From Zygnema cylindricum (taxonomy: Eukaryota; Streptophyta; Zygnematophyceae; Zygnematales; Zygnemataceae), in the NCBI GenBank assembly GCA_037447655.1, contig JBBHKE010002950.1, positions 62,001-126,000 on the forward strand: a stretch of 64,000 nucleotides of DNA, read 5' to 3'. Of this stretch, positions 10,405 to 22,344 are shown in pieces. Made by a program: the position numbers and the translations under genes. A model generated the notes under the pieces. It was given only the letters and a program-made list of their open reading frames with translations, searched no databases and was not told the origin of the DNA. Position 1 is the stretch's first letter; every line of letters begins with the position of its first letter.

Positions 10405-11899
10405 GTGGGATATGATGAGGATGTTAAGGGATATAGAGTCTATGTCTTAGCAAAGAAAGATATCATTCTGGTCAAACACTTAGTTGTCATGGATGAAGGG
10501 AAGTCATTTGACCCCTTCAAATATACAAAGAAGATAAGAATCAGATTTGAATCCGAAAGTAAGGAGAACTCGATCGTTCCCGAAAGGGACATGAGTGAAA
10601 GCGTGATTGCAGATCCAGGGGAGATACAAGAAACAGGAGACTCACCAGAAACCTCACATAATCTTATGGACTTCGAGGAGATAGAAGAAGCGGGACAAGA
10701 ACCGGCTTCCATGGACAAGGGAGCCGATGAGACAGTGAGAAGAAATTTAAGACTTCCATCCATTCCAGCTTCCGAGTTTGAGGGAGGAAGGAGGAGCAGC
10801 AAAAGGTTACAGGAAAAACAAGCTGCTCATAAGGTAACTAAGCTATCTCACCCAGATGAGCCTCAGTCTTACTCGGAGGCAGTGAATAGTTCAGAGAAAG
10901 AAAGATGGATTAGAGCCATAAATGATGAGATGGCTTGTATCATGGAAGCAAATACTTGGGAATTAGTGGATTGTCCTCCAGACATAAAACCTATTGGGTG
11001 TAAATGGGTATTTAAACTAAAACTGAACCCAGATAATACCATTGAGAGATATAAGGCTCGATTGGTAGCAAAAGGGTTCACTCAAAAAGAGGGGATTGAC
11101 TATGAGGAGACCTTTGCTCCAATTGTTCGGTTTCCCTCAGTAAATATACTCTTCAATCTGGCAACAGCGGAAGACATGGAAATCCACCAGATGGACATTA
11201 AGACAACTTTTCTTAATGGTGAGTTAGAGGAAGAAATTTTCATGAGGCAACCCGAGGGGTTCGTGGAAGAAGGAGAAGAGAGCAAAGTCTACAGGCCCAT
11301 AAAATACTTATATGGACTGAAGCAGGCTCCCCGACAGTGGAATAAGAAACTAGATGAATTTCTCACCGATCTGGGATATATCCGGATCAACTCTGACCAT
11401 TCTATCTATATGTTTGAAGATGAGAATAGTGTCATTTTTATTGCAATTTATGTGAGATGATTTGCTTGTGTTGAGTAAGTCTTTGGAGAAGATTAATAGG
11501 TTGAAGAAAAATCTTAGGTGCAGATTTGATATGAAAGATTTAGGAGAGGCAAAATGTATTTTGGGGATCCAAATGGAGAGAGATAGGGGGAAAAAGATTA
11601 TCAGACTTACTCAGAAAGAAACAATAGGTAATATGCTTGAGAAATTCCAGATGGAAAATGCTAACAGTTGTACCACTCCCATAGAGTTGAAAAAAGTAAG
11701 TGATGGGAGTGTAGAAGGAGGAGTGATGATCTTAGACGATCTGATGAGTCCAGAGGAGAGAGAGTTTATGAAGTCTATCCCTTATAGACAGGTCGTAGGA
11801 AGTTTAATCTATTTTATGAACTGTACCAGGCCGGACATAGCGGCAGCAGTTGGAGTACTCAGTAGGAGTCTTAATGATCCTACGAAGAGAGATTGGTAG
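10405..11899 (+). pseudogene. copia A1 reverse transcriptase, catalytic motif frameshifted
   Basis: A long open frame (10405-11460) carries the post-integrase linker (GYDEDVKGYRVY), an acidic hinge, then RT: CKWVFKLKLNPDNTIERYKA, QMDIKTTFLNGELEEEI, YLYGLKQAPRQWNKK. A single extra A at about 11455 splits the catalytic YVDD box: YV ends one frame and DDLLVL continues in the next (11462-11899), with FDMKDLGEAKCILGIQMERD and GSLIYFMNCTRPDIAAAVG. Apart from this base the RT is largely open. Confidence 0.93.
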
Positions 11900-12449
11900 G
11901 CAGCCAAGAGAGTTTTGAGATATCTAGTTGGAACCAAAAAATTATGGTTGCATGTGGGAGGGGAGCACACTGATATCACCACTTAGAGTGATGCCAGTTA
12001 TGGGGATGCACCTATGAGAAGATGCACTTTTGGATATGTTTTGTATGTGGGGGAAGGTGCTTGTTGTTGGAGCGGTAAGCAACAAAAGGTGGTTGTTCAG
12101 TCTATTATGGAGGCTGAGTATATGGCGTCTTCTTTTACTATAAAAAACTAATGTGGGTGAAATCATTGTTGCAAGAACTGGGATATATGAAGGAGGGAGT
12201 GCATGAAATCTTTTGCTATAATCAAGCTGCAATAGCAATTGCAGCCAATCAAAACACCATTTCAAAGAAAAACATATGGACATAAGATTAAGTTTCGTAA
12301 GAGAAAAAGTTGAAAATAAAATTTTTAATCTTGTCTATAGACTTGATGAAGAAATGGTGGCTGACATGATGACCAAACCTGTGCCCTCTCATAAATTAAA
12401 ATATTGTCGGGAAAAATGCGGGTTGAATGAAAAATTAAAATTAGACTAG
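11900..12449 (+). pseudogene. copia A1 RNase H region
   Basis: A continuation of pol with a stop replacing a conserved Trp in the segment GGEHTDITT-stop-SDASYG (about 11986). It then has RRCTFGYVLYVGEGACCWSG, a degraded SIMEAEYMAS motif and the C-terminal MVADMMTKPVPS. It ends at a stop just before the PPT. Confidence 0.9.
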
Positions 12450-12462
12450 AAAATAAGGGGAG
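12448..12462 (+). other. Polypurine tract of copia A1
   Basis: GAAAATAAGGGGAG immediately precedes the 3' LTR start TGTTGAAATT. Related tracts precede the B-type 3' LTRs (58203-58215 and 62659-62671), and the reverse complement precedes 46303. Confidence 0.9.
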
Positions 12463-13499
12463 TGTTGAAATTTATAGATTTCTATGGTATTTTCTAGGTT
12501 TAAATATGTTTGTATAAAAGAAAAGAAAAAGACGCGCAACCTGCCTCCACCTCCTCTCTCTAGCCCCCTTACTTGTTGTAGTTACTAAAGGATAGAGAGG
12601 GTGGTTGATCCATGGCTGCCTTAATTCAACAGGCAGTTATTTTTAGTAGGTTACTAAAAACATACTTGACAGACATGGGATTTGATCCCGGTACCTACGG
12701 TTCGTCAAGTTGGCCGATAGCGGTTATCTTTATCCTATTAGACTACGACCAATGCTAAATGGTATAGTATGTGATAGATATATATTTATTTAGGGAGGAA
12801 CAATCCATTTAACTAAAACTGTTTACGGCATGCATAGATACATTTTTATGAAAGTACGAAGTACGATTCTATTTCAAAACGGATAGCACACATTTTGTTT
12901 CGACAGCGAAAACAAATGTCGCGCAAGTATTTATAACGGCTAAGATTGCGTCTCGCTGCAAATCCAACGGCGCACATCATCGCCGAAATCCCGGAGTGGT
13001 CACTTTGGCGTTTTGTGACGTGGCATGACCTGGAGCCACGTGGAGAGATGACATTTGGTCATGGGAATTCCGAGGAATGTACAGACGAGTGAAAAGCAGA
13101 CACGCGTCCGCTTAATAGCCTTGTCGTACATAGGCTGTACAAAAGGTACACCGGCAGTAGTACTTTTTGGTACGGTACAGTTATCTGATTGGTCCGTACT
13201 TTAGTAGATAGAAGTTATTAGAGGGAATCACGAATTAGAAAATTTTGGTAGGTAGTCACCTCTCCCTTTGAGAGTTTGTACAAATTGGCATTTTTACTGC
13301 CTCATAACTTATCTCCTGGTTAGGCGTTTTCAGAGATTCTTTTTCCTACGGACACATGGGAGTCCACGCTGCACAGAGGTGCATACACATTGTCTGCTTC
13401 ATTACTTGCGCAGCAGTGGTTGTGGCTTAAAGTGGGCTAGTTAATAACTATCTAGAGGCTTCCTGTATTCTGTAGTCCAATGGAGGACACATAATTGCA
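12463..13499 (+). repeat. 3' LTR of copia A1 (1037 bp)
   Basis: Matches the 5' LTR over its full length, with many scattered substitutions, so the insertion is old. It ends ATAATTGCA and includes the duplicate of the gag ATG (13481). The TSD TCTCG and the satellite follow at once. Confidence 0.95.
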
Positions 13500-14180
13500 T
13501 CTCGTACTAAGGATTTCCTAAGAATCTGGGATTCGCCATGTATGTCTCATATTATGGGATTTCTTATGAATTCGGGATTCGGCATGTATGATTTCTGAGG
13601 AAACCGAGAGTCAACATGCCTCATACTAGAGATTTCTTAGGAATCGGAGATGTGGCATTTATCATACTAGGTATTTCCTAGGAATCTGGGATTTGGCATG
13701 CGTCATCCTAAGGATTTCCTAGGAATCCAGGTCTCCGCATTTATGTCTTATACTATGAGGGATTTCCTAAGAATCTGAGATTCGGCATTTCTCATACTAG
13801 GGATTTCCTAAGAATCCGGGATTCGACATGTATGATTTTCGAGGAAACTGGGATTCGACATGCCTCATACTACGGATCTCTTAGGAATCCAAGATTCGAC
13901 ATATCTCATACTAACGATTTCATAAAAATCGGGGATTGGGCATGTCTCATACTAGGGATTTCCTAGGAATCCGGGATTCGGCATGCCTCAAAAGAGGGAT
14001 TTCTTAAGAATTCGGGATTGCGCGTCTCATAGTAAGGATTTTCCTAAGAATCTGGGATTTCGCATATATGTCTCATTCTATGGGATTTCCTAGGAATCGC
14101 GGATTTAGCATGTCCCATACTAGGGGTTCCCTAGAAATCCGGGATTCGGCATTTCTCTTATTCGGGATTTCTGAGTTTTC
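13500..14180 (+). repeat. Satellite array, about 41-bp unit (right block)
   Basis: A continuation of the array at 5262-7086 after the copia A1 insertion, about 16 units. The last recognisable unit fades out near 14160-14180. Confidence 0.93.
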
Positions 14181-14869
14181 CGACTATAGAACCAACGAAA
14201 TTAAATTGGAGAAGAGTCTCAAAGGTGAAAATTTGCCAATCTATCGGGAAATAGTTGGATGTGTTTTCATGAGGTTGAATGATATATTGGAATATTGGGG
14301 AGCAATTAAAAGAGGCTCAAAGGTTAAAAACAATTTCATGAGATTTTGAAGTTTATAAAGCTACACCATTTAGGGTTGACTTAGTGGACGAATCAGAAAC
14401 CGCTTTGCAAAAACAACATCCTTTGCCACTCTGCGAAGCAATTTGCAAAAAGAAAAGTCTAAAGTTTTGTTGATATGGGATAAGTAAATGAGATTATTGG
14501 TTTTCATGGGTTTGCGTCACCAACCGTACATCCTCCCAAAAAGGATTCTACCTAGAAGACACTAGATTTTCGAATGTGTGGAGATGATCTGATGTTGAAT
14601 GCTGTCAGTATTTCAAATAAATACCATATACACACTCCCGACAAATATCCTATGCCTTGATTTAAGCGACCATTTATTACACCTTCGATTTGAAGTAAGG
14701 ATTACAAAGTGCCTATATAACATAAACATCGAAAGAGGATGAAACTTTATGAGGGATTCAATGTGCTCGATGTTATTTTGACAACGTCATTATTTTCTCT
14801 AATGATTTTGATGATCACCATTTTCATTCAAGAATAGTTTTTGACACTCTAAAAGCGGCATGTTTGTAA
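14181..14869. other. Non-coding DNA between satellite and gypsy remnant
   Basis: No supported gene. It may contain decayed upstream parts of the gypsy element that follows, but I see no clear motif. Confidence 0.35.
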
Positions 14870-16900
14870 TGTCATCCACGTAAAGGTAGATTTTAGGCCG
14901 ACAAAATTTTGTATTTGGGACATGAGGTTACCCAAAGGATGGTAGGTCCACATATGGTCAACGTTGTTGCCATTGATGCATTGCCAACTCCTATAGATGC
15001 TTCAGCACTTCGTAATGGGTTGGCTAATTATTATCAATTTTTTTAGAGTTTATTAGCCGCTTCCAGGCTATCAATTTTCTTCTAGCAAAGATTAAGAGTC
15101 ATTGTGGAAGAAAGAGCAAGAGGAGGCATTCCAGTTTTTGGAGAACACACTTAACGAAAATTTGGTTCTCCGCATGCCTGACCATTCTGGGCCCTTTATG
15201 TTTTATAACGATTGGAGTAAATTTTAGTTGAGGGTCACATCAGCTCACTTGATGATTCAAGAGTCGAATATGTGGTAGCTTATGCGAGCCGGAGTAACAA
15301 TAAGGTTGTGAGCTTGTCTAGTAGCTACCATGGGGAGCTACTTGCAACAATTTGGGCCATCCAACAATCTTGACCATACCTTTATTGTGTTTGTTTACCC
15401 TTAACACCAACCACTTACCTTTGAAATGGATAATAGAGAACAGCAAGCTTACCAGAAAACTCGCTCGATGGGCTTTGATATTGCAAGAGTATGTTTTTTA
15501 AATTATTCACCTAAGGGGGGAGATACATGGTAATGTCAATGTTCTGATTTCGAACCTCTCCTCTGTTCATTCAACGAGAGGAAAGTATGACGACGACCCA
15601 ATTTTGGGGGTTGGGATGGTAAAGGTGGCCACAACTTTGTCTTTGCTTCCTAGGAAAGAGGAGGAACATTTTGCTTTGGGGGTAGAGGTGGAAGGGCATT
15701 CTCTAACAAATTTAATGATGTAAACACTAACAATATGACGTATTTAATGATGTGGACACCTTGAAATCCATTCAACAAGGGTCAATTTTACCATATTTGG
15801 AGGGGAGTCAGGAAATTAGGGTTTTTCACAAGATGTCAGCTTACACTTGGGATAGAGAAGTTCTCTAAAGGGTTTGGTCACATGGTGTCAAAAAGGTGTT
15901 CCACCCCACATAATCGACAAACCTTGATAACAAACCTCCATGAGTAATGTGGATATTTTGGTTAAAAGCGTACCGCTTCCTTAGTTACAACATCATATTG
16001 GTGGTATGATATCCGAGCACAGGTGAAACGGGTGGTTAATGCATGCTTAACATGTGATTGAGCCGCAAGTGACAATAAAAAGTGTACGGAATAAGAATCT
16101 CTTCCCACTCGGGGAATGTTTTATTGTTGGTCTTGAAGTTGTAAGGGCCACCACCGCTTTGTGTTTATAACGATAGAGCATGTTTCCAAGTGGATTGAGC
16201 TCGTGGTGTTTCCTCCGAAGGAGTCAAAGTCAATGGCCAATTCCTTAGTTTGGTGACCCACTAGAAGATTTGTCTGATCGGATTCTGAATTTGCGAAAGA
16301 TTTTTCCACTTTTATGGAGCAATGTTTTACTGATCACGCGCTTTCTAGTAGAGTTAAACGTCAACGCCATGGGTTAAACGAACATTAAGCCCAAACTAAA
16401 AAGAGAGCACACTGAAAGTACGCCCTCGAGCAAAATGTGGTGGATTGTGACCGGAGGGTGCCTTAGGTTGTTGTGGGACAAAGGTTAAACAGACTGGCTT
16501 TTTTTCACAATCATAATCTTTATTTTATGTTGTTTGGCCAGCTTCCTATTTTTCTAAGATCTGTCTCGGCCAAGCCACGATATAACCTGAGATGGACAAT
16601 GAAAAAATAGTGAACTGATTAACTAATGCTCGAGCGCAAGCTTTTCATCGGGGGATTACTACAGCCACGAGCAATTCACTAGCGGCCCAACATAGACATC
16701 AAATTTGGTCGTCTCAGTATAGGAGTGGCTCTTATGTTCCTCGACAACAACATTTTGAGCACGAGGATTCCGTTTATCGGATGCGACGGAGAAGGGATAC
16801 ATTGAATTTTTTGGCCAAATTATTTTGAAGGTGGTTGACGTTTCCCCTACGGGCATCGTGACTTCCGGTGGGCACGGCGATGGTTAAAGAGTTAAGAATA
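14870..16900 (+). pseudogene. Highly decayed Ty3/gypsy pol (RT, RNase H, integrase)
   Basis: Order and short motifs fit Ty3/gypsy. From about 14935 comes LPKGWVGPHMVNVVAIDALP, then ALRNGLANYYQFF, matching the usual GLANYYRRF region. RNase H traces include ARWALILQEYVF (about 15470). The integrase zone has HHIGGMISEHR and, in another frame, VEHFSKWIELVVFPPKE-like text near 16165-16220. The C-terminal part near 16660-16860 carries AAQHR and a RRRRRDTLNF-like segment. Frames change every 50-150 bases and stops are frequent. No LTRs were identified. Confidence 0.7.
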
Positions 16901-17224
16901 ATCGAAAAAACGAGTCTTCTTGCCACTTTCTAGGGCTTTGAGGACGAGTCGACATTGCACTTCACCTACTTTCTCTCGCCTCACATTTATTCTAATTCTC
17001 CCTTGTGTGCCTCCGGTAATGATCCATGGGTCCGACGACGTTCCTAACATTTGAAACATGAGGGTTATTTTTTTTTAGTTTTCATTGTTTTTATCATCTA
17101 TATGCCCATATTGATCTTGTTTGGATGATCACTATATTTTGACATATACGATTCTTCATGTAGAGCATTACTTGTTGCCTACTTGTAAATTTTTCTAGCA
17201 TGAAGCATCACATCGAATGGCTCG

Positions 17225-17530
17225 ACAGTAGTGAGGGTAAAACGAGCAGAAATCCGTCAACAAAATAGAAAGAGAAAGAGAAACAAAGGGGAATGAGTTT
17301 AAATCCGTCAACACATGGAGTGTTATCACATATTGAACGGAACTGATCTAAGATCCATAGATGGATCACGACAGAGAGGAAATTTTGTCACATAATGAAA
17401 GGAAATGACATTAAATCCATCAACACATCGCGTCGAAGAAAATTTGTTGTCATGTAGCGAAAGGAAATGACTTTAAATCTGTCAACACATTGCGACGGAG
17501 AGGAAATGATGTCACATATTGAAAGGAGAT
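17225..17530 (+). repeat. Tandem repeat of about 70 bp, roughly 4 units
   Basis: Repeated blocks share GAAAGGAAATGACTTTAAAT, CCGTCAACACAT and GGAGAGGAAATT with TGTCACATATTGAAAGG. Units are about 75-80 percent alike. No coding meaning is evident. Confidence 0.8.
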
Positions 17531-18387
17531 TGTTAGTTTTTAATCAAAAATAGACCGCCGAAACCACCCAAAACTATAACCACACCAACGATGAGTAAAA
17601 TAGTCAATGAACAATCATATTGAATAACACCCTCTCCATACATAATGCGTGTGTAAACTACCAAAGTAGATTTCGATATTTACTAACTAAATCAATGATA
17701 GTTACGAACTGGATAATAACAAGAAAGTTGCTTTTAAGTCTCCCTAACAAAATCAAAAAAAACAAAAAAAAAACAAACAAATGAATGAACGAATACGTGG
17801 TATATGATAGACACACCTGCCCAATTTTTTTTCAAAAAAAGTTACATTTATCATTTATCACTCAAGAAATCCCTTTTTCTTTTTTTTTGCTTGTTTCATT
17901 TGTTTGCCCGACTTTTTTAAATTTGTTTTTTTCTTTGTTACTTTTGTTTGCGTATGGACGATGACAGATGAAAAAATAAATACTTACAAAATGAACAAAG
18001 AACATTATTCTTCACTAGAGAACAAAAAAGGAACTTGGAAAAAAAACAAAAAAAAAGCCAGCCGAGGAGACCAGAAAAAAACATTTAAAATTCCACAAAG
18101 AAAAAATCTCAAAAAAAAAGCTTCCCAAAAAAAAAAACCTAAGGCAAAAATTTCCATAAAGAAAAGCCCCACAATTTAATTATTAATATTTCTATTAATT
18201 CTATTGAGTCATTATTTTTTTTTGTTTTCCAAAATTTGATTTGCTTCTCCCAAAACTTCGTTCACTTCGTCTTCCAAACTTCGTTTTTTCGGAGAATTTT
18301 TTTCCACTTTTGAAACCTCTTTTTTGCTTTCTTGTAATTTTTTTTTGTGTTGCAAGCCAATCTCCTTCACTCGTTTTCTTTGCTCTG

Positions 18388-18419
<32 letters not shown>

Positions 18420-19721
18420 TAGAACAAAATAAAGAGTATAAATACATATATGTTTACTTTACATAAAGAATACATGAAGATTAACATATTTTGCAATTCT
18501 TGATGAAATACTGACCTACATAAAAAACAAATAGTAGTATTGCAAATAGAGTATCTGTCGGAATCGAAAACGATATATTGCAATTTCAATGTAAGATAAT
18601 ATCGTGATGTTCAAAACACACTACTGATGAGATTTGTCAAAAATGTATCATAACACCGATATCTTTTTTATTTTAAGTTGAAGTATTTTCAATATACAAA
18701 ATGTCAGGAATTAAGAATACAGAGGTGTAGGGACAGAGCGAGAACTGTACATCCATATTGTTGATATGCTTATACGGATAGAGGGAGAGAAGGAGAGGAG
18801 AGGGAGGGGAGGCGAGGGAGGGGAGGAATCAAGACGGGTCCAGTGATGCAGATCTATAAATCGACCGGCACGGACATCTAACCGTGGGTGCGATTAAACT
18901 GGACCGTCGATCGAAATGTCCAAGGTGAAAAGAAATTAAAAGGTTGTTAAAAGGTTGTCTCATCAATTGGAGCAGCAATTCAAACAATTTAAATCCCTAT
19001 TGTCCTTTAATAGCCAAAAATACATACTTTTATTACGGCTTCCGTTTCTGTAATTTATTTTCTACTTTTCTTATTTGGTGTATTATCCCCTATTCACTGT
19101 GAACTGTTTTTTTTTTTTCTTGTGAAATTAGCAGTTTATGTTTAATATTTATCCATTTCACATGTTTTAAATTATGTATAATACATTCTGTAATCTGTTT
19201 TACATGATTTTGTTTGAGTTATATATTGTTTAATCGATTTAACCGGTTTTTGATTCTGTACCCAGCATCCTTAGATTTTTTCATTATTCTACATTTTTAT
19301 TTTTATTTTTCGGTGAAATAGATTCGGTAAAACATAAACTAAACTCCATATTACATGTTATACGTATCTTACATATTATTCCTCCCTCTGTATCTTAAAA
19401 AAGAAAAAATACAAATCTCTGTCTCTTTTTTCTTAACTAACATTTCCTCTCCCCTCTATTCCATTCTCTTTTTCATGCTTTTGTTCATTGTTTTTTGTTT
19501 TTTTTGTCGTGCTCTTTTTCTCTGCATTGAAATACTCAAAAAAAAAAAAAACTTGTTTTGTGCCTCAGTTTCTGTGGTTTAGTTATAAAATTCGAAGGTC
19601 TTTGTCACAACTCAACGTTACCCTAAAAAGGACAAATTAAAAAAGATTTCGCTGCAGCTTGGTGGCGTGAAACATTTACAGTTACAAGGATGACAACAAC
19701 AACTTCATAAAAAAAAATGGG

Positions 19722-19752
<31 letters not shown>

Positions 19753-20459
19753 CGCACAAATACAAATGATAGCAACAATATTAAGGATATAATAACGAAA
19801 TAATTTGCACAATGTAGAACATTCATATAATATAGTACATATACGTCTATTACAGCCTTCTCATGATTTCTACTTTCCAACTAGAGTACGATTTCAGAAA
19901 TGACGAATGTAACAGATAAATTTTTGATACATTACATAAAATTTGTCCTTTTTGGCGTGAAAGTACAAGCGTTCCAATCCAAACACAAATGGTAAAAAGT
20001 ACGCCAGAAAGAAGGGTGGGCCAAGAGAGAGAGAGAGATAGAGAGAAAGTGAGAGAGAGAGAGGGAGAGAGAGAGAGAGACTGAAGGTGATGGGAGACAA
20101 GGCCAGACGCCATTGGCTGTGGAAGGCTCAGATACTAACTGCCCTTATAAACTCTAATGCGAGTGCGTAGTCATTGACCCAAAATCATAGATTGTAGTTA
20201 ATAACACGATTAAGTTGAGTGGCCCGGAATGAACCACGTGGCAACGCTTAATTTAATGTAGATAATTCTAACAAAGTATTAACATTTACAAACGGATAAA
20301 TCCAATAGCGACGGGCTCTATAATATACGTATAAATATATATGTATATATAAATTTATATACATATGTACATGCAATATATGTATGTATATATGATAAAA
20401 ATGGGTGTGTGTGCATAAGCATGTGTGTGCTATGTATACCCAAATCATTGCTTGAGGGC
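17531..20459. other. AT-rich DNA with simple repeats downstream of C1D exon 3
   Basis: A/T-rich sequence with a poly-A run (18390-18418), a (TA)n run (about 19729-19752) and GA runs (20029-20080). The missing 3' exon(s) of the C1D gene should lie here or further left, but none could be placed with confidence. The frame at 17904-18179 is lysine-rich low complexity. Confidence 0.5.
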
Positions 20460-20683
20460 GAGGGTGAGGGAGAGGGAGAGAGGGAGAGAGGGAGAGGAAA
20501 AGGAAAAGGCAGAACATGCTGAATATGGTGGAGGGAGCGTGAGGACCGAGAACTGTGAAGAAAAGAGAGGGAGCGAGAGGAAGGGAGAGGAGGAGACGAG
20601 AGAGGGGTGATAGAGAAAAAAGAGGGAGCGAGAGAGCGAGAGGGAGCGAGACAGGAAGAGAGAGAGATAGAGGAAGAGAGAGA

Positions 20684-20736
<53 letters not shown>

Positions 20737-20738
20737 GG
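20460..20738. repeat. (GA)n-rich microsatellite at the start of C1D intron 3
   Basis: Purine-rich GA/GGGA sequence ending in about 19 uninterrupted GA units. On the gene strand it reads (CT)n and starts about 4 bases after the proposed 5' splice site of exon 3. Reading frames across it are artefacts. Confidence 0.95.
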
Positions 20739-20740
20739 AC

Positions 20741-20795
20741 CTTTAGCTCTGCTTATGGCTCGTTGGACCTTTTCACTGTACAGGTCGGCACGCTC
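20741..20795 (-). CDS. C1D: C1D/Rrp47-like protein, exon 3
   Basis: Fifty-five bases encode ERADLYSEKVQRAISRAK plus one base. This aligns with the C1D family segment that reads ELERIRVYMNRVKEI in human C1D and follows directly, in phase 0, after the exon 2 end NKEL. The acceptor is CTCAG at 20796-20800, preceded by a G-run, and the donor is GTCCGT (20740-20735). The next exon was not found, so the C-terminal basic tail is missing from this annotation. The short length makes this exon depend on its in-phase fit to exon 2. Confidence 0.78.
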
Positions 20796-21155
20796 CTGAG
20801 AAGCCCCCCCCATGTGACATTTGTCACACCATCTGCTCCCCCTACACAAATCCTTTCAAAAAAAATCTAAAAACTTCACAGAAAATGACAAGAAAAAGGA
20901 CAAAAATCTTTTCAAATACACTAATGGACATCTAAAAAAGGAATTGGAAAACTTTAGAGAATCCAACCAAAAGAGACAAAGAAGAACATACAAAATATGC
21001 AAACCATCGTAGAAAAAAGTGCTTAGAAGAAAACACATTGTCAGAATAACAATAGGAACCTTCCAAGAAAAAAAAAAAAATATATATATATATTATATAA
21101 ATATATACATATATTACAAACAGATAAAACTGTAAAATTGTAAAGCCGCCAAAAC

Positions 21156-22265
21156 TTGAAGAGGGAAGAGGTGAGAGGAGGGAGGGGGGAGGGGGGAGGG
21201 AGGGAGGGAGGAGGGGAGGAGGGAGGGAGGAGGGAGGAGGGAGGAGGGAGGAGGGAGGGGGGAGGGGGGAGGGGGGAGGGGGGAGGAGGGGAGGAGGGAG
21301 GGGGGAGGAGGGAGGAGGGAGGAGGGAGGAGGGAGGAGGGAGGAGGGAGGAGGAGGGAGGAGGGAGGAGGGAGGAGGGAGGAGGGAGGAGGGAGGAGGGA
21401 GGAGGGAGGAGGGAGGAGGGAGGAGGGAGGAGGGAGGGGGGAGGAGGGAGGAGGGAGGAGGGAGGAGGGAGGAGGGAGGAGGGAGGAGGGAGGAGGGAGG
21501 AGGGAGGAGGGAGGAGGGAGGAGGGAGGAGGGAGGAGGGAGGAGGGAGGAGGGAGGAGGGAGGAGGGAGGAGGGAGGGAGGGAGGAGGGGAGGGAGGAGG
21601 GAGGAGGGAGGAGGGAGGAGGGAGGAGGGAGGAGGGAGGAGGGAGGGAGGAGGGAGGGAGGGAGGGAGGGAGGGAGGGAGGGAGGGAGGGAGGGAGGGAG
21701 GGAGGGAGGGAGGGAGGGAGGGAGGGAGGGAGGGGAGGGAGGGAGGGAGGGAGGGAGGGAGGGAGGGAGGGAGGGAGGGAGGAGGGAGGGAGGGAGGGAG
21801 GGAGGGAGGGAGGGAGGGAGGGAGGGAGGGAGGGAGGGGAGGGAGGGAGGGAGGGAGGGAGGGAGGGAGGGAGGGAGGGAGGGAGGGAGGGAGGGAGGGA
21901 GGGAGGGAGGGAGGGAGGGGAGGGAGGGAGGGAGGGAGGGAGGGAGGGAGGGAGGGAGGGAGGGAGGGAGGGAGGGAGGGAGGGAGGGAGGGAGGGAGGG
22001 AGGGAGGGAGGGAGGGAGGGAGGGAGGGAGGGAGGGAGGGAGGGAGGGAGGGAGGGAGGGGAGGGAGGGAGGGAGGGAGGGAGGGAGGGAGGGAGGGAGG
22101 GAGGGAGGGGAGGGGAGGGAGGGAGAAGAGAAGAGGAGGGAGGGAGGGGGAGGGAGGAGGAGGGAGAGGGAGGGAGGGAGGGAGGAGAGGAGGGAGGGAG
22201 GGAGGGAGGGAGGGAGGAGGGAGGAGGAGGAGGGAGGGGAGGGAGGGAGGGAGGGAGGGAGGGAG
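21156..22265. repeat. 1.1 kb polypurine array in C1D intron 2
   Basis: The left part (about 21170-21650) is mostly the heptamer GGAGGGA with related GAGGAGG variants. The right part (about 21650-22265) is nearly pure GGGA tetramer with occasional GGGGA or GGA slips. The purine strand is the plus strand, the template for the minus-strand C1D gene, so the intron RNA is (UCCC)n. The array starts 11 bases beyond the exon 2 donor. The long P/S/L- and R/E/G-rich frames here are artefacts. Confidence 0.97.
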
Positions 22266-22277
22266 TTTTTAACACAC

Positions 22278-22333
22278 CAATTCTTTGTTGACTTCGTCCT
22301 TCTCCAAAGGCACACCACCACCGGCCAAATATG
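22278..22333 (-). CDS. C1D: C1D/Rrp47-like protein, exon 2
   Basis: Fifty-six bases that, with the last base of exon 1, encode [19 protein letters not shown]. This fits the C1D pattern VYLATQGVNPKEHPVKQEL of human C1D. The acceptor is AGACAG (22334-22339) and the donor is GTGTGT (22277-22272). Phase is consistent: exon 1 is 193 bases (phase 1), and exons 1 and 2 together are 249 bases (phase 0). The acceptor is odd: a run of 14 G lies between the T-rich tract and the AG. Confidence 0.85.
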
Positions 22334-22344
22334 CTGTCTCTCGT

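Larger units (their letters stand above)
7087..13499 (+). mobile_element. Complete copia LTR retrotransposon A1, degenerate
   Basis: A 6.4 kb element with both LTRs, PBS, gag, protease, integrase, RT, RNase H and PPT in copia order. It is flanked by the perfect 5-bp target duplication TCTCG (7082-7086 and 13500-13504). It inserted into the 41-bp satellite. Many stops and frameshifts show it is no longer autonomous. It is closely related to the minus-strand remnant at 45471-48360 and to the A2 copy at 48664. Confidence 0.97.

Noticed and set aside
17904-18179. Lysine-rich 91-codon frame
   Set aside because: A-rich low complexity with no domain, splice context or repeat support.
20248-20280. 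Possible C1D exon 4 on the minus strand (acceptor GTTAG, then E-L-S-T-L-N and a stop)
   Set aside because: Phase and the S-T-L-N text are suggestive, but the stop after six residues and the absence of the conserved A-A-x-R-F-I segment make it unsupported.
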